From assembly GCA_019044685.2 (NCBI GenBank), contig JAGTXX020000007.1:620001-684000 (forward strand): a DNA stretch of 64,000 nt, given 5' to 3'. The translations under genes were made by a program, and so were the position numbers. Of the stretch, positions 35,995 to 45,576 are shown one piece after another. How positions within the stretch are numbered: the first letter of the stretch is position 1; each line of letters begins with the position of its first letter. The notes under the pieces were generated by a model that had not been told where the DNA came from, made no database searches, and saw only the letters and a list, made by a program, of their open reading frames with translations. This DNA comes from Nannochloris sp. 'desiccata' (taxonomy: Eukaryota; Chlorophyta; Trebouxiophyceae; Chlorellales; Chlorellaceae).

Positions 35995-36048
35995 ATGGGA
36001 CCCACACAATTACAGTCTCTGGCGCAGAAAATGTGCCCTACTGCCAGT
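35995..36048. repeat. 54-bp spacer between two LINE tails
   Basis: Unique 54-bp segment at the centre of the large inverted repeat. It resembles the insert at 26,670-26,720 (AATTACAG, CAGA-AATG, CTACTGCCA). It may be the original target, or the tail of another short element. Confidence 0.5.
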
Positions 36049-36337
36049 AGTATTAGACATCTAATAAAGACAATTATTTAGAAAAATAAACAGAGAATCG
36101 ATAGCTTAGAAAGAGTGTTAGAAAACTAACAAGGAGAAATCTCAAAACCTGACGATATCGCCGCAAGCTCAAGAACAGAGTAGATCCATCAGAGTGAACT
36201 GATGGAGCCACACCTTCATCTTCTGATCTTCCTGCTCTGGACACAAAAGAGCCTGGTCGCCTTCCACGGCGGCTCCGTTTTCCTGAACCTCGAGGCCGGC
36301 CACGAGGTGCACCGGTATAAGGTCCAGAAGGGGGAGT
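36049..36337 (-). mobile_element. Inverted LINE 3' fragment
   Basis: About 289 bp on the minus strand match the last 289 bp of the plus-strand LINE with roughly 95% identity. Both copies keep the same Arg-rich reading frame (GAPRGRPRGSGKRSRRG) and the same 3' terminal TCTTTATTAGATG sequence. It is a 5'-truncated second copy whose 3' end faces that of the first. Confidence 0.85.
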
Positions 36338-36393
36338 TGCTTCTTGCTTTCTATTAAAACTATTAGTGGGGCAAAACAATGAAACCATGCGAA

Positions 36394-37206
36394 TTACTCG
36401 AACGAGTTTCTTTTTTCCAAATTAATAGCTGCCTCCTCCATGTTCAGCTTTACTTCCTTCAACTCCTCCGCCAACTCCCCGTCAACCGCACTGATTTCCT
36501 CGTCAAGAGCTTTCAATGCTGAATTCACCTTGTCAGAGGCACCTACAATTTCTTTTGAATCTGCTCCATCATCATAAACTTCATTCAAAGCAATACTGCC
36601 CAGCGCCTTTTCAGCTTCAGAGACGTTGGAAGTGACTTTTGCAAGATTACGACCACTAGGCACGGTTTTTTCAAGACGACGTGCTCCATCAGACGCTGCA
36701 GTAGCTGCATCAGCTGCCAAACTAGACAATCCATCTTTCTTTGTGGCAGCCATATCGCCAGCAATCGCTTCTTCAGCATGGGCGATGCTCTCTTCAAACG
36801 TCGTGGTTGCCGTCCGCCTTGGCGACAAGCTCCTTTGCTTGGTCCACCTTGCGCTGCAGATCTTGCAGGTCCGTCTCAGAAATCCTATTGGATTCGTCAA
36901 ATTGATCAAGGGTGCTCTTTGCTTCATCAATCAACGCTTTAGCTGCTGTAAGCTCAAGGGCGGTCTTGCCACCGCTGGCCACTTCTATTTGGGATCCTGC
37001 ATCTTGCAAATTCAGGCTGGCAAGCTTCAAAAGCTTTGCACCACTATTTTCTGCACATGAATTTATGGATATAAGGGCTTTATTTTCAGGTTCAAGTTGA
37101 GTTAAACACAATTTCTTCAATCATTCAAATTCTATGAATTAACATTTGGCAGTCACTCACCTCCTGCCTGAGCGTCCTCTTTACCAGATGAAAAGCATTG
37201 ACCCAT
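36394..37206 (-). CDS. Putative N-myristoylated helical protein (one apparent frameshift)
   Basis: Exon 37206-37161 encodes MGQCFSSGKEDAQAG, a good N-myristoylation start (MG-x-x-x-S). A 110-nt intron (GTGAGT donor, GTGCAG acceptor, phase 1) leads to exon 37050-36394. The long exon is coding-like throughout but changes frame at about 36,800: upstream ends KELVAKADGN and the next frame begins TTFEESIAHAEEA. Deleting one base in CAACCACG would repair it. Together they would make about 235 residues of acidic amphipathic helix, rich in Ala, Glu, Lys and Ser. I recognise no family. Membrane attachment by myristate is inferred from the start alone. The frame change may be an assembly error or a real mutation beside the LINE remains. 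Confidence 0.55.
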
Positions 37207-38170
37207 GGTAGCTGATTGCAGTTGTTGTTGGAACAACTCTCTCGGGACCTGCTACGTAAGAGACCCAAATATACAAATTTGCAGGGAAGAATCCAGCTGT
37301 GATGATATTGCATTGAGCGCAGCTGCTGGGAAGCTGCCGAGTCGGCACAGCACGCAGAGCAGGTACTGCTGACGCCCCTGTATATATTTTGCAACTTTGC
37401 TTGGTTTTATCTAACTTTGATCTATCTAGAAACTGTAACTAGAACTAGAGATAACTATAAGACTAGTAGTAGCGTTTAGTCAATCAAGCTATTCGTTACA
37501 GCTACGAGTTTGAATCAATTAAGAAATACTCAAAAACTCTGTTCTAGAGCAACACAAGCGTCTTCAAACAATAGGATACGCTGATGACCTCACTATCATC
37601 TACAACACTATCACCAACTGTAACAGACCGCCTATTCTTCCTTTCCCGATATAAATCGTCGCTAATCGGCACCGCTTGTTTTTTTGATCGGTGCAGGTGA
37701 CTCTTTGATCCCTGACGCACCCTAATTGACCCGCAAGCATCATGTAAGAACAACACCATAATCATCAGTTCTCGGACACAGCTGCGCTCTGCCTGCGGGC
37801 TGGGTCGCTCCTGGCGGGTCGGTTCGGTTGCCGCCCGCCCACCAACACCGCCACTGCTTGCAATATTTCTTTTAAAGCAGTAACGGGTGGGGAAACCCCA
37901 CAGCGGTTTGGCTCGACCCTTGACATACCCGCGCACCATCTTCATGTTACGAATACCACTTCGATTATCTAGCTCTAGCATCTTTATATGCTATTCTCAG
38001 CATGGTCAGCATCGCCTCTACTTTCTTGCCGGTACTGCACCAGCTTCCAACCTTGAAGGAGCTGCCCCATGCCCCATGCAGGTAGTGTATTCTACAGCCT
38101 AGGTTCAATTTATCATGCTGAATCAAAGTAACCTTAATTTTGACCCACAGCAGCTTTCTCCCTGAGCAGC
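37207..38170. other. Repeat-derived and uncharacterised spacer, 964 bp
   Basis: Contains the reverse-transcriptase fragment at 37,543-37,620 and otherwise no intact gene. Short open stretches near 37,980-38,100 look vaguely coding but cannot be joined into a gene. Confidence 0.45.
37543..37620 (+). mobile_element. Reverse-transcriptase fragment (YADD motif)
   Basis: About 26 codons in one plus-strand frame read RLQTIGYADDLTIIYNTITN, the catalytic YxDD block of a non-LTR reverse transcriptase. It differs from the LLADDIVV block of the LINE at 34.8 kb, so it comes from another element family or copy. Nothing else of the element is recognisable around it. Confidence 0.6.
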
Positions 38171-38630
38171 ATGGAGCCTGCAGCAACAAGCGCTGGTGTT
38201 GAATTTCAGCCTGGGGTCTTGCCCACAGCAACAGAATTCTAGCCAGAGCTGGCAGTTCCTGTTGGAGAGCCTTTTCAAGCACAGGCACCTTCTATTGAAC
38301 GCACAGGTACGTTTAGGTTCTCATTTGTCGATGCTTGGATACCACTTTTTACCCGACCTTGTTCTGTTGCTGCAGGGACGGCAAGACCTTGCTAGGGAAA
38401 AAAACCCTGCCTTCTTCGCTGACTACGCCGTTATCAAGCCTGTTAAGTATCTTAGACGGAGAAAAGCACGCCTTGCACCAAACAAAGCTGCAGAGGCCCA
38501 CCCTGTGCAGTAAGAAGAGGTGCACGACGATCTTTCCACTGCATTTGCCATCCCCGGCCTCCCAGCACCTGGTGACCTTGGCGCCGCGGTCCGCAAGTTC
38601 ATGCTCGAGATTAAGCATGGGAGATATTAA
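38171..38630 (+). pseudogene. Decayed reading frame, origin unknown
   Basis: A plus-strand stretch starting MEPAATSAGVEF has coding-like composition but is broken by TAG at 38240, by a stretch with intron-like ends (38307-38375, GTACGT to TGCAG) whose phase does not fit, and by TAA at 38511. It continues coding-like (FAIPGLPAPGDLGAAVRKF) to TAA at 38628. The middle is basic (YLRRRKARLAP). A retroelement ORF1 or a dead host gene would both fit. No family is recognised. Confidence 0.35.
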
Positions 38631-38916
38631 AAGCATACACAGCCTTGCAGGTTAGGCTGTGTCTAAGTGGCTTTTCCGTAACAAAGTTTACATAGCTGTC
38701 AGCTCGATAAGTATACCATGAGAGGACGTCAAAAAAAATCTTGAACTTTTTGCCTCGACAATATTATTTAAAAGTAAAAGATTTCTGGGGAAAAACAAGG
38801 GGTTAAAGTACTTTTAGTAGAGGAAAGGTCTAATTTATTATCTATTTTCTATGCAATACCAGTCTTCCGTTCCAATAGATAGATAGAAGGGGGAAGATGG
38901 CAATCATCCTGCGCCC

Positions 38917-39415
38917 CTACACTTCAGCGGGCTCGGAAATGTACGCCAAAAACGCATGCCTGCGGTCTGTGACGAGGCCCCCAGCAAATTGAACTTGATA
39001 AAATTCCTGTAGCTGGTTGATCCTGTTGGCAGTGAGAGCATCGGCCTGTGCGCGATTTTGAGGGAAATTCATTTGAGCAGGTGGAAGGGTCCCCACAGGG
39101 CTGTTGCCGCCCTCGCACTCCTCCTTGTGCAAAGGAAGAAGAATGGTACCGCGATTTTTTCTATTTTGAAATCTAATGGCACTATTTGCTTGATGCCACC
39201 TCATGGCGGTAAAATTCCTGCATTTGTGTCTGCGTCGCCTGCATCTGCTGCAGGGTCGCCTGGATTTGCTGCAGCTGGTGCGAAATTTGCTGTTGGCCTG
39301 GGGCAGCAAGGTGGGCGGCAACTTGCTGCCAGTTGCCATCGGGCAAAATCCCCTTAACAACATCAAGACCATCAATAAAAGTTTGCACAACGTCTCGCAC
39401 GTTAGACGAAGCCAT
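38917..39415 (-). CDS. Small coiled-coil protein of unknown function (one apparent frameshift)
   Basis: From ATG 39415 the frame reads a Gln-rich helical segment (QQQISHQLQQIQATLQQMQ) to YRHEVASSK and a stop at 39182. In the next frame coding-like sequence continues at once (NSAIRFQNRKNRG, PLHKEECEGG, NRINQLQEFYQVQF) to TAG at 38917. Removing one A from the AAA near 39,190 gives about 165 continuous residues. The join 'helix, N-S-A-x-R-x-x-N-R, P-L, NFPQ/A-L-x-x-L' resembles an unnamed family of eukaryotic coiled-coil proteins I have seen in fungi and algae; function unknown. It is either an assembly error or a recent pseudogene. It is divergent from the RING gene. Confidence 0.5.
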
Positions 39416-39649
39416 GTGGAAATCAATTTAAAAAAAAACAGTTGCAATGACGACTCGATATTGTATATACTGCCTGCCTAGCATTTTGCTGGCTCCGTTA
39501 GCATTAAAACTATTTCAAAGATCTTTAGAAATTAGAGAGGACGGTGAAGAAGGGCGATTATAGTCATTATAACCTTTTTACTTGAAAATAATTGGTACCG
39601 CCCCTAATTGCTCATTATTTTCTTTTTATGCCCCTTTTCCTTCTTTCAG

Positions 39650-40055
39650 GCATCTTGGACCTATCCCACATGATGAATTTATTGATATTGCTCTGGGTTT
39701 TCAAGAATTGTTGCGTGAACAAGCTTCTCCCCAGACTGCAACACCAGCAGCACCCTCCAGGCCTGCCCCCGCTCTGGGTGGCAGAACACTGAGTCGTTTA
39801 ACCAGCATTTCTTCTTTAAATCGTCGAACTGGGCAGATGGAATGCGGTATTTGCTTACTTTCTATGGGCAGTGATGTAGTTAAACCAATGGCAACTCCCC
39901 CCTGTGGTCATGTCTCCTGCTACGATTGTTTATTACGAATTGTTATGGACGCTAGAGAAGTAGGTCAAGGGAGGGGCAGTTGCCCAACATGCCGGCATTC
40001 ATACAGCGAGAGAGAAATTAGAAAGCTATTCTTTAACACTTACATCAGTAGATAA
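39650..40055 (+). CDS. RING-finger protein, 3' exon (5' exon not placed)
   Basis: An exon beginning after the TTTCAG acceptor at 39649 encodes 134 residues ending in TAA. The first part (HLGPIPHDEFIDIALGFQEL) is helical, then a Pro/Ala linker, then a C-terminal RING-HC: CGICLLSMG, then CGHVSCYDCL, then CPTCRHSY. RING domains bind two zinc ions and recruit E2 enzymes, so this is probably a ubiquitin ligase. No ATG precedes the RING in frame within this exon. A plausible 5' exon starts at 39447 (MTTRYCIYCLPSILL, donor at 39544), but its phase is off by one base, so I do not join it. Neighbouring genes show one-base frame breaks as well. Confidence 0.75.
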
Positions 40056-40511
40056 ACAATCTCAGTTTGTACATCCTCGCATATTTTGCTATTGATCTTT
40101 GGTGCTTACTAAAATCCTGGCGGCAATGCCAAGCCAACGCCAGTGGAAGAAAAAGTTAATTAATGTAGTGAACAACTGTAAGATAATGCGTACTTTGAGC
40201 TTTAATAAACAGAATCAGAACAGTCTGGTTGTAGCTAAGATGTCTTCGTAGACTACACAAGGCTGAATGGGATGAGCCCAGCAAGACCTGCATGCACGGC
40301 GTTCATTCTTGCCCCTAAATTGCTCAGTATTTGTTAGTCATTCGGAGCAGTCTCGCCACAAAAAATTATTTCAACGTGCAAAGCACTTTACTGTAGAGTG
40401 GTTTAGAGGGCCTGCAGATCCCTCATTTAATATATTTTTCTGTAAAACTTTAAATTTTCAAGAAGATACGGCCGATTTGTTGTGCCGAGAGCTATAGCAG
40501 CCTTTATCAGC
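40056..40511. other. Intergenic, 456 bp
   Basis: Between the RING gene and the LRR/SAPS-like gene on the same strand. No gene, RNA or repeat is recognised. Confidence 0.5.
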
Positions 40512-42880
40512 ATGGCCGAAGCATCCGGTCTATCTCCTTCATTGCCACATGATGAGGAAGAGAATAACAACGTGCCCAATGACATCAGCAGTGACCAAGG
40601 TGATGATGAAACAGAGGACGAGTTAAGCGAGATGGAAGGCGATGCCTCTGAAGATGGTGGTGTCAAAAAGAAGAAAAAGAAGAAAAAGGTACGTTGCCTG
40701 CTTTTACCTTTTCAAAGCTAAATTTTAAATTAATCAAATTAATCCTGATCACTCATGCCGCCGCACTATTTTTTTCTTTACTATTCTCGCCCCTGCATCC
40801 AAACCCTCCTTAACTTATCTATATCCTACAGAAGAAGAAGAAACCCTTAGGCGAAGAAGGATCTAGCGCAGATTCTCAACAGAGTCCAGACGCTGCCGCC
40901 CGTCGATCAGCAGCTAAACGTTTCAAAGAGGCTGTGACTTCTCTCTCCTCTAATAGCGACGATGACCTCTGGGTACAATTAAGTAACATGCACATAGACG
41001 ATTCCAAAGCAGAGAAACTCTGTGACGCACTAAAAAAGAACACCCATGTGCTCTCATTAGATTTAACCAACAACGAGCTTAGTGACGCTGGTGTTCTTTC
41101 TCTCTGTGATGCTCTTTCTACAGGAGCGGCACCTGATCTTATAACCTTGAGGCTACAAGACAACGTTGGAATCACTAAAGAGGGTATTGCAGCTATTCAC
41201 GAGCTAGCTAAAACAAGAAAAAGTATAAAGATAGAAACAGGCATGACGCCGAAACCCTCATCGCCACCACCTTCTTCTCAGAACATAGCACCCTCTGGTG
41301 GTCTAACAAAGACGAGTAATAATCAGTCTCTAGGAAATAGTGAATTTGTCAAAAAATACTTCCAAGTGGGCAATGATGACGATGACAATGACGATGAAGA
41401 TGACAATGGAGCTGATGGAGAAAATGGAATGATGGGTGGAATGGATCCTGAACAGCTATCGGCATTGCTATGGGATAAGGTGAGTAATTATTACGAAAAA
41501 TTAATGAATACTATTGTAAATGGAGAAAGAGACCAGTTTCTTCTCATTTGGGGAGAGCATCGAATTTTAATTTGTTTGAAAAATAGTCCGGATGATGAGA
41601 CCTCTTAACTTATGGATCAACCATCGGAGGCAACGATGCCGATATTCGAGTTTCCGACGGATCTATTTTTACCCAAGTCTCTTTTCTAAACTTAAACTTT
41701 ATCTTCTCTCTACGATTTTCCCGCCCTGCCTTTTTTCTTTCTTTCTTTCTTTCTTCCCTTGAACTCACTATTCCTGTCTCACAATATTCAGGTAATGGAG
41801 GCTCTGGATTCAGATAAACCTCATTTCCCATCAGTTTCAGATCCTCTTCGTGCCATTTCTGAACAAATAGTAGTGGAAATGAATTCATGTGCACTACCGA
41901 TGCTGGAGGACACCACTTTAGATGATTTAAAACCCTTTTCAGCCAATGCTTTACGGCATTTACCCACCTTGGCACCATTATTAGATCTAGAACCGACCCC
42001 TGAAGTAGCTCAGTTCTCTAAAGATCAACCAGTGCCACGCGTGGGCACCCATAGAGTAGCGGTCGCAGAACTGATGGCACAGTTATTTAGAGCAGAATGC
42101 CCTGCTGTAGTCAAAGCACTTGGTGCTACAGGGATGCTAAGATCTGTAGTTACATTAGCGTTAGATAGACCGACGTGCAGTGCGATTCAATGTGCAGCAT
42201 TGCGTAGTTTAAGAGCAACAGTTTCACCAAGCTGCGGGTTTTTGGAGGTGTGGAAGCCTTTGATTGAAGGAAATAATGGAGAAATACCTGCAAAGATCGC
42301 TGCAATTGCGTCTGCTGCTCAGGGTGTGAGTATAGGCTTACGTCCTCCGCATACTGGGTTTGCTGTGGCTGTGGGAGAGGTGTTGTTTACAGCTGCTAAA
42401 GGGAAGAGCCCCGGTGGAGTGGCAACTGTGCCTCCTAGCCCCTCTACTGGAGCTTCTTCTGTAGTAGTAGAAGAAGAAGAAGCAATAATTGGGAAAGTAG
42501 AAGAGGTAGTAGAGGATGCTGGAGAAGCTGGGGGGACGACAAATCAAGAAAAAGCAGCAGCTAGGGAAGAACAGAAGATCAAGCCCACTTCTGGATCTCG
42601 CCCACCTTCTCCTCCCATCGTTCTTTCCCCCTGGCAACAAGCTCTCTCATCTTCGTTAGACTCCATCCCCACCTGGTCTGCATTTGTATCTGAAAAAGGT
42701 CCCCTTGCACTCCATTTAACAGCTCAACAAATGGATTTAGCAGGTCCTCGTCCTCAGCGCCACGTCGCTCAAACTGACATGGATGCAGAGTTGGCTGCAT
42801 TAGGTGGCAATGGGCAGATGATATCAGGACAGGAGTTACTCGCTTTATTAAGAGGACTAAGTTTTGGTAGAATGGGCTGA
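40512..42880 (+). CDS. LRR protein with SAPS-like (PP6 regulatory subunit-like) C-terminal half
   Basis: Three exons, 40512-40688, 40832-41479 and 41792-42880, with phase-0 GT-AG introns of 143 and 312 nt, encode 637 residues. The N terminus is acidic and ends in a poly-Lys tract that spans the first intron. Residues about 105-190 hold two or three ribonuclease-inhibitor-type leucine-rich repeats (VLSLDLTNNELSDAGVLSL). An Asp-rich stretch follows near 245-260. The third exon is helical and resembles SAPS-domain proteins in order of features: PRVGTHRVAVAELMAQLF, LEVWKPLIEG, then W-x-x-F and a closing P-L-x-L near 590. SAPS proteins are regulatory subunits of PP6/Sit4 phosphatase. The SAPS match is by eye and tentative; the LRR part is firm. 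Confidence 0.7.
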
Positions 42881-43161
42881 ATTTTTAAATAGAAACCTGA
42901 AAACTACTTGGGAGTAGTTCCACTTCCCCCAGTACGACTTTTTATTTTTCTGATTTTCTTCTTTCTTGTGTTTCCGTAGACTTCTGCACATTAATAATGA
43001 ACGAGTTCTTATTATATTTTACCTTATAAATTACTGAAGAGAGGTAAAGAGAGCTTTTCTACCTTTGCCATTACTACTGTGTGTATCTTACACCGTTCCG
43101 TGATAGGATAATTAGTCAGTCGGTTCCAATTCTGTAAAATATAAATTAAGAAACCTTGCAA

Positions 43162-44090
43162 CTATTCTGTTCCTCCTTTCTTTTTAGCACGAGGCTTTCG
43201 TGGTGGCTTTTTGATAGCACTACTACCAGTCGAACAACCGCTACTATTCCGATTACTCTCCATGAATTGCTGCTGCTGAAAGAACTGAAGGGCCTGGTGA
43301 GCTACTTTTTCTTCCTGAAGAGCGTCTGCCAATATTTCACTCGCTGCTGGTCTTGATTGAGATCTATCGGGAAGCAGACCAGCAGCTGCAGCTGAAATGG
43401 GTAGAACTTCAAAAGGATGCTGGTTGTGCCGTGGTAGTGGCTGGTGGGGTGGTGTTTGAGTCTGGGCTGCTGCCTGAAAGGAGCCAATGCTGCTGCTGCT
43501 ACCGCTTTTTGTTATGGTATCTCTAGTAGCTGCTGCCGTTGCTACTCCAGATGCCGCAAATGGTAAATTAGTTTGCTGCTGTTGGGTACCTAAGTTAGCA
43601 CTAGTATTATTATGTTCATCACTACCCTTCCTATCCAATATCCCTCCTACACCACGACCACCAGCACCACCGCTTCTGCCGAGAATTTGCCGACTCAGTG
43701 GGCCTGGATCCAAAATATTAATTCCCCCTTGTAATTCACTTCTAATAGCTTGTAACTGTTGCATAGTCATTTGTAGCTCGTGCTGGACCTTTGTCAACTC
43801 TGTTTTCTCTGCAAAATCGAATAATTGCGCTCTGGCTTTATAAATGAAGCCAGTCGCTCTGCCGGTGAGTTTGCCCAAGGCACGACCCATGCGAGGAAGC
43901 TCTTTTGGACCTGCAGGAAAATTACAAGGCGATTTTTAGAATTTCTTAAACTGTATTTTGAGGCATAGAGAGTTATTCTTTTATAATAAATAATAATTAA
44001 TGTGGTGATTTTAAGTTAGGTGATCGGAGACGCACCAAATGCCCAGCTGCCCACAGCTAATAGGACCACAACCTCTCCTAAACTAAACAT
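43162..44090 (-). CDS. TatB-like twin-arginine translocase subunit (mitochondrial type)
   Basis: Exon 44090-44036 joins exon 43910-43162 over a 125-nt intron (GTGCGT donor, CTGCAG acceptor, phase 1), 267 residues. The start MFSLGEVVVLLAVGSWAFGP then KELPRMGRALGKLTGRA is the TatA/TatB layout: a short membrane helix, the Gly-Pro hinge, an amphipathic helix. GRATGFIYKARAQ followed by VQHELQMTMQQLQAIRSEL and LDPGPL matches the TatB-like protein of plant mitochondria, which with a mitochondrial TatC moves folded proteins such as the Rieske protein. From residue 90 on it is low-complexity, with Gln runs and a basic tail (KKPPRKPRAKKKGG). No presequence is visible, as in other mitochondrial TatB-like proteins. 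A 100-codon frame lies directly upstream and overlaps the start. Confidence 0.85.
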
Positions 44091-44385
44091 TGTAACATGT
44101 GCAATTTATTAGGGCAATGCATGCAAGAAAGTGGGCAATTAAGTGGTCGTTTGGGAATGCCTTTCCACCTTGATTGCCCGCCTCTTGAGAGAGCTCAATT
44201 TGTTTTAGGAGGGCAGGCAGATTCTTCACCAGCTTAACCCCATCGGTGAAGAACGGACCACCAAAAATGATTAAAGCAAGAAAGTGACCTTGCCATAACA
44301 GCGAGGAGATAGACCGCGGCAAGGCGTCGGGGCGGGAGTCGAGTTCTTGCTCCCGCCTTCTTTCAAAGTTGCATATCACCGCCAT
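44083..44385 (-). CDS. 100-residue frame overlapping the TatB-like start (small membrane protein or uORF)
   Basis: From ATG 44385 the frame runs 100 codons to TAG at 44083, overlapping the TatB-like ATG by 8 nt (ATGTTTAG). The product starts MAVICNFERRREQE, has one likely membrane helix at about 31-50 (WQGHFLALIIFGGPFFTDG) and a second hydrophobic stretch near the end (HLIAHFLACIALIN). Codon use looks ordinary. No family is recognised. If the TatB-like mRNA begins upstream of 44385, the two frames share a transcript, either as a long uORF or as a bicistronic unit of the sort known in green algae. The alternative is a chance frame in the 5' region. Confidence 0.5.
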   Translation of the reverse strand: MAVICNFERRREQELDSRPDALPRSISSLLWQGHFLALIIFGGPFFTDGVKLVKNLPALLKQIELSQEAGNQGGKAFPNDHLIAHFLACIALINCTCYNV

Positions 44386-44712
44386 TTTCTTTCACTACAG
44401 AGATTACTGTAAACGATCATGTTGCATAGCAGACGTGAACAATGGGGAGAAGGGTTCTCATGCACAGCCTAAAGTGCGTAGCCCACTGCCTTCCAGCAGA
44501 TGTTCATCATCCATCACATCATGTTGCGCCAACTCCACGCAGCAGCCTTCGTCACTTCCCTCCAGGTTTCTGCCCCCAATAACCACGCATTCCCCTCTTT
44601 TCTCCGCCTAATCGCAATTCGGCATTTAAACCATTTTTATTCGCCTCCGACCCCTTGTGAGGTTTACTTAAAAACACCAACGCTCAACACATTCATTGTT
44701 GACCAATAGAAA
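44386..44712. promoter_or_regulatory. Divergent promoter region, 327 bp
   Basis: Separates the 100-codon frame/TatB-like unit (minus) from the thioredoxin gene (plus). A CATTTAAACCATTTT stretch near 44,623 is AT-rich, but no clear TATA box or named motif stands out. Confidence 0.4.
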
Positions 44713-45576
44713 ATGGAGTTCACCCGCACACTCAGCCATGTCTACGCCAGCAGCAGCGGCATGCTTAGGCCTTCCCGTGCCTCTAATCCCGTTGTCGTTC
44801 GCGTCCCAATCGCTCGCCGTGCTATGAGACTCTCTGTTCGCCCTTCCGCGGTCGCTTCATTCGCTGCTCCCAACGCTAGCTCCGTAGGTGCTGCTCCCCA
44901 GAAGGCTGACACTGTTATAGATGTAAGTTTATGCTACGAACTAACCTTACACACGGTTTTAAGTCCATTGGTGGTTTTATATTTTCATTGAACCTAAACG
45001 CTCATCGAGCTTTTTTCACTTAAATTCACTGCAGATTCCCTCTTCTGAAGCCTTTGAGGAGCTTTTAAAAGCCAACCCTGAGAAGCTTGTTGTTCTCATG
45101 TGCAAAGCTACCGGCTGCAGACCCTGCAAGGTAAGAATCTTCTCCAATCCTTTCACTAAATTGTTTATTGGGAGGGCTAGCGGGCGCGAACACCTCCACC
45201 TGCCCTCCCTACATTTCAAACTCTACTACCTAGTGCAACTATTTTCAAACTAAACACCATACTTGTTTCAACAATTTTACAGGCTTTCCGTACCAAATTC
45301 GTCAAGCTCGCAGCTCATTACAACGAAGCCATCTTTTGTGAAATCCTTGGAGACCGCTCCGAGTCCACCCGCAACTTGATGCGTTCTCTTAAAGTACGTG
45401 CTACCCCTACCTTTGTATTCTTCCGTGGAGGTGAGAACATCCATATGCACAGTGGAATTAACGGGGAAAAGATGATAGATGCTCTTAAAGTGGCAGTTAA
45501 GCCTGAAGAAGCTGGCTTCTGCGAAGAAGTGAAATTTGCCGCAAGTCTTTTGGCTTCTGAAGAAGAAACTCATTAA
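44713..45576 (+). CDS. Plastid-targeted thioredoxin-like protein (CRPC active site)
   Basis: Exons 44713-44922, 45035-45130 and 45283-45576 (introns 112 and 152 nt, both phase 0) encode 199 residues. The first 60 residues are Ser/Ala/Arg/Val-rich with a RRAMRLS-type segment, as in a chloroplast transit peptide. The thioredoxin fold follows, with the redox pair C98-R-P-C101 in KATGCRPCK and the cis-Pro region RATPTFVFFRGG. Two Cys in C-x-x-C imply disulfide exchange; the Arg-Pro pair replaces Gly-Pro of classical thioredoxins, as in several atypical plastid thioredoxin-like proteins. Its partners are unknown. The 3' end converges on the PrmA-like gene across 889 bp. Confidence 0.92.

Noticed and set aside
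34036..38630. In-frame TAG, TGA and TAA read as possible codon reassignment
   Set aside because: Intact genes in the window use all three as terminators (TAA in the GATA gene, TAG in GDT1, TGA in FUSC copy 2), so the broken frames are decay, not a variant code.
41735..41757. (TTTC)n run considered as a regulatory repeat
   Set aside because: It lies in the polypyrimidine part of an intron and is explained as an ordinary microsatellite.
42338..42640. 100-codon minus-strand frame
   Set aside because: Antisense of the LRR/SAPS-like third exon, where Glu/Val codon runs reverse into Phe/Tyr/Ser.
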